A DNA stretch of 64,000 nt from an uncultured Roseobacter sp. (lineage in GTDB: Bacteria; Pseudomonadota; Alphaproteobacteria; Rhodobacterales; Rhodobacteraceae), in the NCBI RefSeq assembly GCF_947493125.1, contig NZ_CANLQB010000001.1, positions 248,001 to 312,000 on the forward strand, read 5' to 3'. The translations under genes and the position numbers were made by a program. The notes beneath the pieces are model-generated. The model was given only the letters and a program-made list of their open reading frames with translations, was not told the DNA's origin and made no database searches. This document shows positions 1 through 9,141 of the stretch, piece after piece (positions within the stretch are counted from its first letter, which is position 1; every line of letters starts with the position of its first letter).

Positions 1-1086
1 GACCGCGTGGCGCCCATGGCCGCGGAGATCGACGAAAAAAACGCCTTCCCGCCAGAGCTTTGGCCGGAAATGGGCGAATTGGGTCTGCTGGGTATTACCG
101 TGGATGAAGACTATGGCGGGGCGGGCATGTCCTATCTGGCCCATACGGTGGCGATTGAGGAGATCGCGCGGGCCAGCGCCTCCGTTTCGCTGTCCTACGG
201 CGCGCATTCCAACCTCTGCGTGAACCAGATCAAGCTGAACGGCACCTCTGAGCAGAAAGAGAAATACCTGCCCGGGCTGATTTCCGGGGAGCATGTAGGC
301 GCGCTGGCGATGTCGGAGGCCGGGGCCGGGTCAGACGTCGTTTCGATGAAACTGCGCGCGGAGAAGCGCAACGATCATTACCGGCTCAATGGCACGAAAT
401 ACTGGATCACCAATGGCCCGGATGCGGATACGCTGGTGGTTTATGCCAAGACCGACCCTGACGCCGGTTCAAAGGGCATCACCGCCTTCCTCATTGAAAA
501 GGAAATGACAGGATTTTCGACTTCCCCACATTTCGACAAGCTGGGCATGCGCGGGTCAAACACCGCCGAGCTGATCTTTGAAGATGTGGAAGTGCCGTTT
601 GAAAATGTGCTCGGGGAAGAGGGTAAGGGCGTGCGGGTGCTGATGTCTGGCCTCGACTATGAACGCGTTGTTCTGGCGGGCATCGGGACGGGCATCATGG
701 CGGCCTGCCTCGATGCAATCATGCCGTATCTGAGCGAGCGCAAGCAGTTCGGCCAGCCCATCGGGAGTTTCCAGCTGATGCAGGGCAAGATCGCGGATAT
801 GTATACGGCGATGAACTCGGCGAGGGCCTATGTCTATGAGGTCGCCAAGGCCTGCGATCGGGGCGATGTGACCCGGCAGGACGCGGCGGCCTGCTGTCTC
901 TATGCCTCCGAGGAAGCGATGAAACAGGCGCATCAGGCCGTGCAGGCGATGGGGGGCGCAGGGTTCCTCAACGACAGCCCGGTCGCGCGGATTTTCCGCG
1001 ATGCGAAGTTGATGGAGATCGGCGCGGGCACCTCGGAGATCCGGCGCATGCTGGTGGGCCGCGAGTTGATGGCGGCAATGGGCTGA
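1..1086 (+). CDS. ivd: Isovaleryl-CoA dehydrogenase, 5' end outside the window
   Basis: FAD-dependent acyl-CoA dehydrogenase that oxidises isovaleryl-CoA to 3-methylcrotonyl-CoA in leucine breakdown. The frame is open from base 1, so about 25-30 N-terminal residues are missing from the usual 385-390. Visible family signatures are [12 protein letters not shown] in the middle domain, [15 protein letters not shown], and the C-terminal [18 protein letters not shown]. The glutamate in [12 protein letters not shown] lies where isovaleryl-CoA dehydrogenases carry their catalytic base, which favours this substrate over short-chain acyl-CoAs. The downstream mccB, mccA, mvaB and crotonase genes complete the same pathway and support the call. 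Confidence 0.93.
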   Translation, partial: DRVAPMAAEIDEKNAFPPELWPEMGELGLLGITVDEDYGGAGMSYLAHTVAIEEIARASASVSLSYGAHSNLCVNQIKLNGTSEQKEKYLPGLISGEHVGALAMSEAGAGSDVVSMKLRAEKRNDHYRLNGTKYWITNGPDADTLVVYAKTDPDAGSKGITAFLIEKEMTGFSTSPHFDKLGMRGSNTAELIFEDVEVPFENVLGEEGKGVRVLMSGLDYERVVLAGIGTGIMAACLDAIMPYLSERKQFGQPIGSFQLMQGKIADMYTAMNSARAYVYEVAKACDRGDVTRQDAAACCLYASEEAMKQAHQAVQAMGGAGFLNDSPVARIFRDAKLMEIGAGTSEIRRMLVGRELMAAMG

Positions 1087-1132
1087 CCCGATGGGAGGGA
1101 CCGGATCAGCCCAGCCTGGTGGCGCGTGTGCC

Positions 1133-1735
1133 TCAGAACTTGTGCACGTAGGCCACACCAAAGAGGAACGGGTCGATCTCGGCAGTGCCGATGTCCGCGC
1201 CGTTCAGAGACGCATCGGTGTCGATGTCGAACCAGCGGATGTTGGCCCGCAGCCATCCGGTTTCGCTGATCTTGTAGTCCACACCGACCTGCGCGGAGAT
1301 GCCGAAGGAATCATCGAGCTCGAGTGTGTTGGCTCCGAGTTCTTCCTCAAAGAAGGTGGTGTAGTTGATGCCCAGGCCCACATAAGGCTTCCACGGGCTC
1401 GCGTTGGTGAAGTGGTAGTTCACCGAGAGGGTCGGCGGCAGGTGTTTGGTGCGCGCGGTGCCGACGCCCGGCAGGTTGATATTGTGTTCAAACGGGGTCG
1501 CTGCGAGCAATTCGATGCCGATGTAGTCGCGGATGAAGTATTCCAGGGTCAGGGTGATTGCCTCGTCGCTGGCAATGTCCGCTTCGACGTTCGCGACGGT
1601 GCCGTTGCCCGATTTGGGGTTCACGCTGCCAACACCGATCCCGAAGGTCAGATCGCCTTGGGATTGGGCAAAGGCAGGCAGAGCGCAGACCGCGAGGGCG
1701 CTGCTCAGAAGGAGGGTTTTCACTGTGACTCTCAT
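1133..1735 (-). CDS. ompW: OmpW-family outer membrane protein
   Basis: 200-residue exported beta-barrel protein. Residues 1-23 form a signal peptide ending PAFAQ. The mature part has alternating strands (FGIGVGSVNPKSG, LTLEYFIRDYIGIELLAATP, KPYVGLGINYTTFF) and ends with aromatic VAYVHKF, as expected for outer-membrane insertion. OmpW proteins are eight-stranded barrels with a narrow hydrophobic channel. AAGGA lies before the ATG. It is antisense to the flanking leucine genes and is a separate transcription unit. An FNR-type palindrome sits upstream, which suggests induction under low oxygen. Confidence 0.88.
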   Translation of the reverse strand: MRVTVKTLLLSSALAVCALPAFAQSQGDLTFGIGVGSVNPKSGNGTVANVEADIASDEAITLTLEYFIRDYIGIELLAATPFEHNINLPGVGTARTKHLPPTLSVNYHFTNASPWKPYVGLGINYTTFFEEELGANTLELDDSFGISAQVGVDYKISETGWLRANIRWFDIDTDASLNGADIGTAEIDPFLFGVAYVHKF

Positions 1736-1796
1736 TGGTTTTTTCCTTCCGGTTTAGAGTTCGGGCATGTGATGCGCTGGCAGCCGGCCAAGCACA

Positions 1797-1810
1797 TTGA
1801 CGCAGATCAA
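1797..1810 (-). promoter_or_regulatory. FNR/FnrL-type binding site upstream of ompW
   Basis: Plus-strand TTGAC-GCAG-ATCAA; on the ompW strand TTGAT-CTGC-GTCAA, a full match to the alphaproteobacterial FnrL consensus TTGAY-N4-RTCAA. Its centre is about 68 bp upstream of the ompW start, a usual place for activation. E. coli ompW is known to respond to FNR, so biology and position agree. Binding itself is inferred. Confidence 0.7.
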
Positions 1811-1926
1811 GCCCGCGGCGAAAGCGGCTGTGCGAAAACGCCGCAGGGCGGATCCGGGCCGTCGTGCGCCGCGCCTGTCGCGGCCAGATCGGAGGTCCGC
1901 AAGGAGGTGTGCGGTGCGCGGGTCTG

Positions 1927-2244
1927 ATGCCACGCTGGCTTTGGTTTGCCCCGCTGGCGCTTCTGGTCGCTGCCGCGGCGGTCGGGGCGTTCCGCTGGGG
2001 GTGGATTGCGGCGACCATCACCGAAACGGATGTCATCACCACCTATGCACAGCGCTATCTCACCGAGGGTGGCGCAACGGCGCGGCTGACCGACTGTGTG
2101 GCCGTGCCCGGCATCCAGCCCGGCGTCTGGATCGTGGTGCGCTGCAGTGGTCCCGAAGCCCGCTTCGACTATCCGGTCGACCGGTTTGGGCGGCTTTTGG
2201 TGATCCCGGCTGTGACCCCGCCGCGCGACACGCCGGAAACCTGA
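1927..2244 (+). CDS. Hypothetical single-pass membrane protein
   Basis: 105 residues. The N-terminus [26 protein letters not shown] is one membrane segment or an uncleaved signal anchor; the rest is a small exported domain with two cysteines (TDCVAVPG and VVRCSGPE) that could form a disulfide. It ends about 40 bp before mccB and is probably in the same operon. I do not recognise the family. The ATG at 1927 is preferred because the longer frame upstream encodes arginine/glycine-rich sequence without a signal. Confidence 0.6.
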   Translation: MPRWLWFAPLALLVAAAAVGAFRWGWIAATITETDVITTYAQRYLTEGGATARLTDCVAVPGIQPGVWIVVRCSGPEARFDYPVDRFGRLLVIPAVTPPRDTPET

Positions 2245-2284
2245 TGGAGAATGGCGCCAGAGGGCGTATTGGAAAGGGACGGCC

Positions 2285-3889
2285 ATGAAACTCACATCAC
2301 AGGCGTTGCCCTCTTCCGAAGGGTTTCAGGCCAACCGGGCGGCGCATCTGGAGGCGCTGTCTCAGGTTGCCTCAGCGGCAGAGGCAGCGGCGTTGGGCGG
2401 GGGCGAGCGGTCGCGCGCGCGGCATGTGAGCCGGGGCAAGATGCTGCCGCGCGACCGGGTGGCAAACCTGCTCGACCCTGGCAGTCCGTTTCTGGAGGTG
2501 GGCGCCACAGCGGCGCATGGGCTCTATGACGGGGCGGCACCCTGCGCGGGGGTGATCGCGGGCGTGGGGCAGGTGCAGGGCCAAGAGGTCATGGTGGTCT
2601 GCAACGACGCCACCGTGAAGGGCGGCACCTATTATCCGATGACCGTGAAAAAGCACCTGCGGGCGCAGGAGATTGCGCAGGAGAACCATCTGCCCTGTAT
2701 CTATCTGGTGGACAGCGGTGGGGCCAACCTGCCCAATCAGGATGAGGTCTTTCCAGACCGCGATCACTTTGGCCGCATCTTCTACAATCAGGCGCGGATG
2801 TCAGCGCTTGGCATCCCGCAGATTGCGGTTGTCATGGGATCGTGCACGGCAGGTGGGGCCTATGTGCCCGCCATGTCGGACGTGACAATTATCGTTCGGG
2901 ATCAAGGGACTATCTTCCTCGCCGGGCCGCCCTTGGTCAAGGCCGCGACGGGTGAGGTGGTCAGCGCCGAAGACCTCGGCGGTGGCGACGTGCACACGCG
3001 GCTGAGCGGCGTGGCAGATTATCTGGCGGAGGACGACGCACACGCGCTGGCGCTCGCGCGGCGGGCTGTGGGGGCGCTCAATCGCACCAAACCGGCGACG
3101 GTCCAGTGGGAAAGTCCGGAAGACCCGGCTTATGATCCGGAGGAGATCTTGGGCGTGGTGCCGGCCGATCTGCGCACGCCCTACGACATCCGCGAGGTGA
3201 TTGCGCGGCTGGTCGACAGCTCGCGGTTCGACGAATTCAAACCGCGCTTTGGTGAGACGCTCGTGACGGGTTTTGCGCATCTCAAGGGGTGTCCCATCGG
3301 GATCGTCGCCAACAATGGCGTGCTCTTTTCCGAGTCCGCCCAGAAAGGTGCCCATTTTGTCGAGCTCTGCTCGCAGCGCCGTATCCCGCTGGTTTTCCTG
3401 CAGAATATCACCGGCTTCATGGTCGGACGGAAATATGAGAACGAAGGCATCGCGCGGCACGGGGCCAAGATGGTGACCGCCGTGGCCTCGACCGAAGTGC
3501 CCAAGATCACCCTCCTGGTGGGCGGTTCGTTTGGCGCGGGCAACTACGGGATGGCGGGGCGCGCCTATTCCCCGCGCTTCCTCTGGACCTGGCCCAATTC
3601 CCGCATTTCCGTGATGGGCGGGCCGCAGGCCGCAGGGGTTCTGGCCACGGTGAAACGCGACGCGATGGAGCGCGCGGGCGAGACCTGGAGCGCAGAGGAG
3701 GAAGCCGCGTTCAAGCAGCCGACCATTGATATGTTCGAGCGGCAGAGCCACCCGCTTTACGCGTCCGCCCGGCTCTGGGATGATGGGGTGATCGACCCCC
3801 GCCGCAGCCGCGACGTGCTGTTTCTGTCGCTCTCTGCGGCGCTGAATGCCCCGATTGAGGAGACGCGGTTCGGCGTCTTCCGGATGTGA
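2285..3889 (+). CDS. mccB: Methylcrotonyl-CoA carboxylase, carboxyltransferase (beta) subunit
   Basis: 534 residues, full family length. It transfers CO2 from carboxybiotin on MccA to 3-methylcrotonyl-CoA, giving 3-methylglutaconyl-CoA. The carboxyltransferase fold is shown by [43 protein letters not shown] and the C-terminal [18 protein letters not shown]. The last motif with [15 protein letters not shown] separates MCC from propionyl-CoA carboxylases. Partner mccA lies downstream, separated by two inserted genes. Confidence 0.95.
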   Translation: MKLTSQALPSSEGFQANRAAHLEALSQVASAAEAAALGGGERSRARHVSRGKMLPRDRVANLLDPGSPFLEVGATAAHGLYDGAAPCAGVIAGVGQVQGQEVMVVCNDATVKGGTYYPMTVKKHLRAQEIAQENHLPCIYLVDSGGANLPNQDEVFPDRDHFGRIFYNQARMSALGIPQIAVVMGSCTAGGAYVPAMSDVTIIVRDQGTIFLAGPPLVKAATGEVVSAEDLGGGDVHTRLSGVADYLAEDDAHALALARRAVGALNRTKPATVQWESPEDPAYDPEEILGVVPADLRTPYDIREVIARLVDSSRFDEFKPRFGETLVTGFAHLKGCPIGIVANNGVLFSESAQKGAHFVELCSQRRIPLVFLQNITGFMVGRKYENEGIARHGAKMVTAVASTEVPKITLLVGGSFGAGNYGMAGRAYSPRFLWTWPNSRISVMGGPQAAGVLATVKRDAMERAGETWSAEEEAAFKQPTIDMFERQSHPLYASARLWDDGVIDPRRSRDVLFLSLSAALNAPIEETRFGVFRM

Positions 3890-3910
3890 GGGAGGCCGGT
3901 GTCCGTGGCC

Positions 3911-3976
3911 CGTCGGTATCACATCTGTATCGCGTCGGTATTACGTCGGTATTACGTCGGTATCACGTCGGTGCGC
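3911..3976 (+). repeat. 11-bp direct-repeat array, six units
   Basis: Six head-to-tail 11-mers with consensus CGTCGGTATYA: CGTCGGTATCA, CATCTGTATCG, CGTCGGTATTA twice, CGTCGGTATCA and a degenerate CGTCGGTGCGC. The array lies between the mccB stop and the ASCH gene start, ending 21 bp before the ATG. The same motif in the same orientation is found at 58413-58467 before an unrelated gene. The 11-bp period is close to one DNA turn. Confidence 0.9.
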
Positions 3977-3997
3977 AGCGCGCGGGAGGGCAAGGAT

Positions 3998-4420
3998 ATG
4001 GTAACGCTTGAGGAGGCCAAAAAGCGCTATCCGGGCGCCGCAGTGTTCAGCTTCGGCGACACGCCGGAGCTGATCGCGGTGCTGACTGATCTGGTGCGCT
4101 CCGGTGCCAAGCGGGCGACCTGTTCGGCGGTGGCCGATATTGACGCCGGTCGCGAGGAGGCGCCGCAGGTCGGGCGGCGCGACATCGCGTTGGGGCCGGA
4201 TGGCGCGCCCGCCTTCGTCATCGAGACGCTGGAGCTGCGCGAGACCACCTGGGAGACGATGCCGGAGGAGATGGCGCTGGCCGAAGGCGAGAACGAGACG
4301 CTGGAGGGCTGGCGCGCGGACCACAGGCGGTACTATGAGCGCTACGGCATCTTTGCGCCCGACATGAAGCTGATCTGGGAGCGGTTTGAGCTGATCGAAG
4401 ATTTCGGAGCGGGCGGATGA
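3998..4420 (+). CDS. ASCH-domain protein
   Basis: 140 residues, almost all one ASCH domain (a PUA-like beta barrel thought to bind RNA or nucleotides). Typical features are the N-terminal FSFGDTPELIAVLTDLVRSGAKRATCSA, the central VIETLELRETTWETM and the C-terminal WRADHRRYYERYG. The ATG at 3998 is chosen because the longer frame reads through the upstream 11-bp repeat array. It overlaps the next gene by 4 bp. Its place between mccB and mccA is unusual, and no link to leucine metabolism is evident. Confidence 0.82.
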   Translation: MVTLEEAKKRYPGAAVFSFGDTPELIAVLTDLVRSGAKRATCSAVADIDAGREEAPQVGRRDIALGPDGAPAFVIETLELRETTWETMPEEMALAEGENETLEGWRADHRRYYERYGIFAPDMKLIWERFELIEDFGAGG

Positions 4421-5106
4421 AGGGGATCCGCGCCTTGGGCGACCGGATCGCCGAGACCGTGGGCGGGCTGAGCCTGCCGACGCTGGGGCGCGAGGTCGAA
4501 CTGCCGGTCTACCTGATCCACAATTCCCCGGATGCCGAAGACTATTTCTTCATCTTCGATTTCGAGGAGTTCGTCGAGCAGTCGCGGCAGGGCTGGTTCG
4601 TGCGACCGAAGCTGCGGCTCTGGGCCGGGCGGTCGGACTTCAACCGCCGGGCGTTTGCGCGCCAGTTCCGGGAAAGCTTTGCGCAGGAGTTCGAGCTGGC
4701 GCGGGCGGAGCTGGCCCGGCGGCCCGAGGCCAAGCGCGGCTGGTTCGGCGGCTTGCCCGGGTTCTTTCGGGACATCGCAGCCCCCTCGCTGCCGGGGATG
4801 CTGGCCAACCTGGTGCTGCTCGTGGCGGTCTCCGCGGGCACGAAGGTGTTGGGGCAGATCCTGCCCGGCAGCTGGACGCAGCAGAAGAGCGACGCGCAGA
4901 AGCTGGAAGACGGCATCGCCGAGACGCGGAGCAAGGTGGACGACGCGCTCGCCCAGATCGAGATTACGCTGCATATGGAGCTTTACCGGCATGCGTGGCG
5001 GGGTGCGCCGCCGGGGCGGTTGACGGGCGTGGACTATGACGCCTGGCCGCTGCCCAATTACGTGCGGCAGCATCTGGAAGACGGAACCTCGGGGTCGTGG
5101 TGGTGA
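4417..5106 (+). CDS. Hypothetical protein with one membrane segment
   Basis: 229 residues, family not recognised. The N-terminal half is soluble and rich in aromatic and acidic residues (AEDYFFIFDFEEFVEQS). A hydrophobic stretch MLANLVLLVAVSAGTKVLGQIL lies near residues 128-149, followed by a helical, probably coiled-coil segment (KLEDGIAETRSKVDDALAQIE). Start overlaps the ASCH gene and the stop is 3 bp before mccA, so it is cotranscribed. It may be a membrane-tethered adaptor, but this is a guess. Confidence 0.6.
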   Translation: MKGIRALGDRIAETVGGLSLPTLGREVELPVYLIHNSPDAEDYFFIFDFEEFVEQSRQGWFVRPKLRLWAGRSDFNRRAFARQFRESFAQEFELARAELARRPEAKRGWFGGLPGFFRDIAAPSLPGMLANLVLLVAVSAGTKVLGQILPGSWTQQKSDAQKLEDGIAETRSKVDDALAQIEITLHMELYRHAWRGAPPGRLTGVDYDAWPLPNYVRQHLEDGTSGSWW

Positions 5107-5109
5107 GAG

Positions 5110-7044
5110 ATGTTTGACAGGATTTTGATTGCGAACCGGGGCGAGATCGCCTGCCGGGTGATGGAGACGGCGCAGCGGATGGGCGTGTCCAGCGTTGCCG
5201 TCTACTCCGACGCGGATGCGGCGGCCAAGCATGTGGCGATGGCGGACCGGGCGGTGCACATCGGCGGGTCGGCCCCGGCGGAGAGTTACCTGCGCGGCGA
5301 TGTGATCATTCAGGCGGCCCTGGAGACGGGGGCTCAGGCGATCCATCCGGGGTACGGGTTCCTGAGCGAGAACCCGGGGTTTGTGGAGGCCGTCGAGGCG
5401 GCGGGGCTGGTGTTCATCGGGCCGTCGGCCTCGGCGATCCGGGCAATGGGGCTGAAGGATGCGGCCAAGGCGCTGATGGTCGAAGCCGGCGTACCGGTGG
5501 TGCCGGGTTATCACGGGGCGGATCAGGATGATGCGTTGCTGGCCGCTGAGGCCGAGAGTATCGGCTACCCGGTGCTGATCAAGGCGGTGGCGGGTGGCGG
5601 TGGCAAGGGGATGCGTCTTGTCGAGCGCGCGGGTGATTTTGCGGCGGCGCTGGCCTCGGCGCGGAGCGAGGCCAAGACGGCGTTCGGCAATGCGGATGTG
5701 TTGGTGGAGAAATTCGTGAGCCAGCCGCGGCATATCGAAGTGCAGGTCTTTGGGGACGGCACCCGCGCCGTGCATCTTTTCGAGCGGGATTGTTCGTTGC
5801 AGCGGCGGCATCAGAAGGTGATTGAAGAGGCGCCTGCGCCGGGGATGACGGAGGAGATGCGCGCGGCCATGGGTGCAGCCGCGGTGCGCGCGGCAGAGGC
5901 CATCGGCTATGCGGGCGCGGGCACGGTGGAGTTCATCGTGGACGGGTCGGGCGGGCTGTCGCCTGACGGGTTCTTCTTCATGGAGATGAACACACGGCTG
6001 CAGGTGGAGCACCCGGTGACGGAAATGATCACCGGCGTCGATCTGGTGGAGTGGCAGTTGCGGGTGGCTGCCGGAGAGGGGCTGCCGCTTGCGCAGGAGC
6101 AGCTGTCGATCAACGGGCATGCCTTCGAGGCGCGGCTTTATGCGGAGGACGTGCCAGCGGGGTTTCTGCCTGCGACCGGGACACTGAGCCATCTGCGGTT
6201 TCCGGAGGGCGTCCGGGCGGACAGCGGGGTGCGGGCGGGCGATGTGATCAGCCCGTTTTACGACCCGATGATCGCCAAAGTGATCGTACACGGGCCCACG
6301 CGGGCGGTGGCGCTGAAACGCCTTGCGGCAGCGCTGGCGGGCACGGAAGTGGGCGGGACCGTGACCAATCTGGCGTTCCTCGGCGCTTTGGCGGGGCACG
6401 ACGGCTTCGGGCGCGGCGAGGTGGACACCGGGCTGATCGCACGGGACCTGGACACCTTGACCGCTGCGCCTGGCGCGGAGCCGCGGCATCTGGTTGTGGC
6501 CGGGATGGCGGCTTTGAACCTCTTTGAGGTGACCGACATGGCGGGGTTCAGCCTCTGGCAGCCCTTGCGGCGCGCCGTGGTGTTAAGCATGCAGGAGGAG
6601 CGTCATGATCTGGCCGTCGAGGTGCTGTCCCCCGTTCGGCAGCGGTGGCATGTGGCGGGACAGGAGATCATGGCAGAGCGTGTGGGCACCCGCTGGCAGG
6701 TGGATGGCGTGCCGCAACCGGCAGTGGCGGTGGACGGGAGCCTGGTCACGGTGTTTGATCACTACGGGCTGACGGTCGAGGTCGTGGATCCGCTGGATCA
6801 GGCGGCGGGGGCTGCAGGCGATGGCAATCTCATAGAGGCGCCGATGCCGGGGCTGGTGAAGGCCATCGACGCCGTGGCGGGGCAGAATGTTGCCGCAGGC
6901 GACCGTCTGGCGGTGCTGGAGGCGATGAAGATGGAGCACTCCCTGCTGGCGGCGCGCGACGGGGTCGTGGCGGAGGTGCTGGCGGCCGCGGGCGATCAGG
7001 TCGAGGCGGGGGCCGCGCTCATTCGGCTGGAGGCGGAGGCGTGA
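5110..7044 (+). CDS. mccA: Methylcrotonyl-CoA carboxylase, biotin (alpha) subunit
   Basis: 644 residues. It carboxylates its own biotin with ATP and bicarbonate and partners MccB. The biotin carboxylase domain starts ILIANRGEIACRVMETA, followed by the ATP-grasp loop KAVAGGGGKGMR near residue 160 and EMNTRLQVEHPVTE near 294. The C-terminal biotinyl domain carries EAMKMEHS with Lys607 as the attachment site. A BirA biotin ligase is encoded at 33192. The start lies 3 bp after the previous stop and the end overlaps the GST gene by 4 bp. Confidence 0.95.
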   Translation: MFDRILIANRGEIACRVMETAQRMGVSSVAVYSDADAAAKHVAMADRAVHIGGSAPAESYLRGDVIIQAALETGAQAIHPGYGFLSENPGFVEAVEAAGLVFIGPSASAIRAMGLKDAAKALMVEAGVPVVPGYHGADQDDALLAAEAESIGYPVLIKAVAGGGGKGMRLVERAGDFAAALASARSEAKTAFGNADVLVEKFVSQPRHIEVQVFGDGTRAVHLFERDCSLQRRHQKVIEEAPAPGMTEEMRAAMGAAAVRAAEAIGYAGAGTVEFIVDGSGGLSPDGFFFMEMNTRLQVEHPVTEMITGVDLVEWQLRVAAGEGLPLAQEQLSINGHAFEARLYAEDVPAGFLPATGTLSHLRFPEGVRADSGVRAGDVISPFYDPMIAKVIVHGPTRAVALKRLAAALAGTEVGGTVTNLAFLGALAGHDGFGRGEVDTGLIARDLDTLTAAPGAEPRHLVVAGMAALNLFEVTDMAGFSLWQPLRRAVVLSMQEERHDLAVEVLSPVRQRWHVAGQEIMAERVGTRWQVDGVPQPAVAVDGSLVTVFDHYGLTVEVVDPLDQAAGAAGDGNLIEAPMPGLVKAIDAVAGQNVAAGDRLAVLEAMKMEHSLLAARDGVVAEVLAAAGDQVEAGAALIRLEAEA

Positions 7045-7706
7045 TTGTCCTGCATCACTGTCCGCAGACCCGCTCGATGCGCACGCTCTGGCTGCTGCAT
7101 GAGTTGGACGTGGAGTTCCGGCTTCGCAGTTACCCGTTTGACCGCACGTTGCGCAGTGCGGAGTTCCTGAGCTTGTCGCCCGCAGGCCGGGTGCCGGCGC
7201 TGGAGATCGACGGCGAGCGGATGTTCGAGACCGGCGCCATCACTGAATATCTGTGCGAGCGGTTCAGCCCGGACGGGCTGGGCCGGAGCCCGGGGTCGCC
7301 CGACCGGATGAGCTGGCTGGTGTGGCTGCATTTTGCCGAGACGGTGAGCCAGCACACCGCGGCGCTGACCCAGCAGCATGTGGCGCTGTACGAGGACGCG
7401 ATGCGCAGCCCGATTGTCATGAAGCTGGAAGCGGCGCGGGTGGGCAAGTGCTATGCGGCGATCGAGGCGCGGCTGTCAACGCCGGTGGAACGTCGGGACT
7501 ACCTGCTGACCAGCGGGTTTTCGGCAGCGGATATCTCGGTGGGGCAGGCGGTCTATATGGCGCGGCACTTCGTGACGCTGGATGCCTTTCCGGCGGTGTC
7601 GGCCTGGTATGAGCGGATCACGGCGCGGGAGGGCTTTGAGGCTGCTTTGCCGCAGGGCGATGGCATCTACGACCGGGATTTCTATCAACCCTGGCCGGTG
7701 GGGTAG
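7041..7706 (+). CDS. Glutathione S-transferase family protein
   Basis: 221 residues with an N-terminal thioredoxin-like domain (SMRTLWLLHELDVEFRLRSY, LSPAGRVPALEIDGERMFETGAITEYL) and an all-helical C-terminal domain. The FETGAITEYL loop is the glutathione-binding motif. The substrate is unknown; sequence alone does not give the class. It overlaps mccA by 4 bp and lies in the leucine operon, where GSTs are occasional passengers. Confidence 0.85.
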   Translation: MIVLHHCPQTRSMRTLWLLHELDVEFRLRSYPFDRTLRSAEFLSLSPAGRVPALEIDGERMFETGAITEYLCERFSPDGLGRSPGSPDRMSWLVWLHFAETVSQHTAALTQQHVALYEDAMRSPIVMKLEAARVGKCYAAIEARLSTPVERRDYLLTSGFSAADISVGQAVYMARHFVTLDAFPAVSAWYERITAREGFEAALPQGDGIYDRDFYQPWPVG

Positions 7707-7762
7707 GGGGGCGCGACTTTGCATATTTGTGGAACAATGAAGCCTGGGCGGAGGAGCGGCGG

Positions 7763-8620
7763 ATGAGTCTTGGACCCTGTGAGATTTTCGAGGTGGGCCC
7801 CCGGGACGGGTTGCAGAATGAGGCGCGGGACATTCCGGTGGCCGAGAAGGTGGCGCTGGTCGATTGTCTGAGCCGGGCCGGATTTTCACGGATCGAGGTA
7901 GCGAGTTTCGTCTCGCCGAAGTGGGTGCCGCAGATGGCGGGCTCGGCGGAGGTGCTGGCGGGGATTGAGCGCGCCAAGGGCGTGCGCTATGCCGCGCTCA
8001 CGCCGAACCCGCGTGGGTTTGCGGATGCGAAGGCGGCCGGGGCCGACGAGATTGCCGTCTTTGCATCGGCCTCGGAGGGGTTTTCGAAGGCGAATGTGAA
8101 CGCCAGCATCGCCGAGAGCCTGGCGCGGTTCGCGCCGATCCTGGAGGAGGCGCGCCACATCGATCTGCCGGTGCGCGGCTATGTCTCCTGCGTGGTGGAG
8201 TGCCCTTATGATGGCGCGGTGGCGCCGGCGGCGGTGGCGGAGGTGGCGGACAAGCTTTTCGCCATGGGGTGTTACGAGATCAGCCTCGGCGACACCATCG
8301 GCGCGGGCACGCCGGACAGCATCGCGCGGATGCTGCTGGCGGTGCGGGATGCGGTGCCGGTGGGGCGGCTCGCGGGGCATTATCATGACACCCATGGCCG
8401 GGCGATGGAGAACATCGACACCTCGCTGAGCCTGGGCGTGCGGGTGTTTGATGCGGCTGTGGGGGGCTTGGGCGGCTGTCCTTATGCACCGGGGGCGGCG
8501 GGCAATGTGGCCACCGAGGCGGTCGCACGGCATCTGGCGGCGCTGGGCTATGAGACGGGGCTTGATCTGCAGGTGATCGACACCGCGGCGGAGATGGCGC
8601 AGGCGATGCGCACGGGCTGA
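7763..8620 (+). CDS. mvaB: Hydroxymethylglutaryl-CoA lyase
   Basis: 285 residues. It cleaves HMG-CoA to acetyl-CoA and acetoacetate, the last step of leucine degradation. The family starts with FEVGPRDGLQNE, with the catalytic Arg-Asp pair, and carries the signature GGLGGCPYAPGAAGN with the active-site cysteine near residue 240. Metal-binding histidines are in AGHYHDTHGRAMEN. The ATG at 7763 matches the family N-terminus better than the upstream ATG at 7727. Confidence 0.95.
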   Translation: MSLGPCEIFEVGPRDGLQNEARDIPVAEKVALVDCLSRAGFSRIEVASFVSPKWVPQMAGSAEVLAGIERAKGVRYAALTPNPRGFADAKAAGADEIAVFASASEGFSKANVNASIAESLARFAPILEEARHIDLPVRGYVSCVVECPYDGAVAPAAVAEVADKLFAMGCYEISLGDTIGAGTPDSIARMLLAVRDAVPVGRLAGHYHDTHGRAMENIDTSLSLGVRVFDAAVGGLGGCPYAPGAAGNVATEAVARHLAALGYETGLDLQVIDTAAEMAQAMRTG

Positions 8621-8628
8621 GGCAGAGC

Positions 8629-9141
8629 ATGGATATCTTCCGGGGTGCGGAACGTCTGATGCGCATGGATGATGCGGCCTGGCGGCGGCATGCGAACCCC
8701 TGGTCGGTCTGGACCCGCTTTGCCTGCCTGCCGCTTCTGGTACTGGCGATCTGGAGCCGGGTGTGGATCGGGGCCTGGGCGCTGATCCCCGTGGCGCTGG
8801 CGCTGCTGTGGATCTGGGTGAACCCGCGGGCCTTCCCGCCGCCCGTGCGGTACGACAACTGGGCGAGCAAGGGGGTCTTTGGGGAACGCATCTTTCTGGA
8901 GCACCGCGCGGAGATCCCGCGGCATCACCGGCAGGTGGCGATGGTCCTGGGTTTTCTGAGCCTGCCCGGTGTGGTGATCATGATCTGGGGGCTTTATGCG
9001 CTCTGGTGGGAGGGGGTGGTGTTTGGGATGATCCTCGGCGTGTTGCCGAAGGTCTGGTTCGTGGACCGCATGGTCTGGATTTACGACGATTGGGTGCGCG
9101 CAGGCCGCAGCGTGCCCGGACTGGAGGTACGGCATGTTTGA
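8629..9141 (+). CDS. DUF6653-like membrane protein
   Basis: 170 residues. The N-terminus MDIFRGAERLMRMDDAAWRRHANPWSVWTRF and the following WVNPRAFPPPVRYDNWASKG resemble the DUF6653 family as I remember it. Two hydrophobic blocks (residues 30-65, two helices; and 105-140, two helices) suggest four membrane segments. The function is unknown. It starts 8 bp after mvaB and overlaps the crotonase by 8 bp, so it is an operon member. Confidence 0.65.
   Translation: MDIFRGAERLMRMDDAAWRRHANPWSVWTRFACLPLLVLAIWSRVWIGAWALIPVALALLWIWVNPRAFPPPVRYDNWASKGVFGERIFLEHRAEIPRHHRQVAMVLGFLSLPGVVIMIWGLYALWWEGVVFGMILGVLPKVWFVDRMVWIYDDWVRAGRSVPGLEVRHV

Noticed and set aside
3911-3976. CRISPR-like array
   Set aside because: Units are 11 bp and contiguous, with no spacers and no cas genes.
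4342-6489. Minus-strand ORF of 715 codons
   Set aside because: Antisense shadow of mccA and neighbours; Arg/His/Pro-rich composition typical of high-GC antisense frames and no family motifs.
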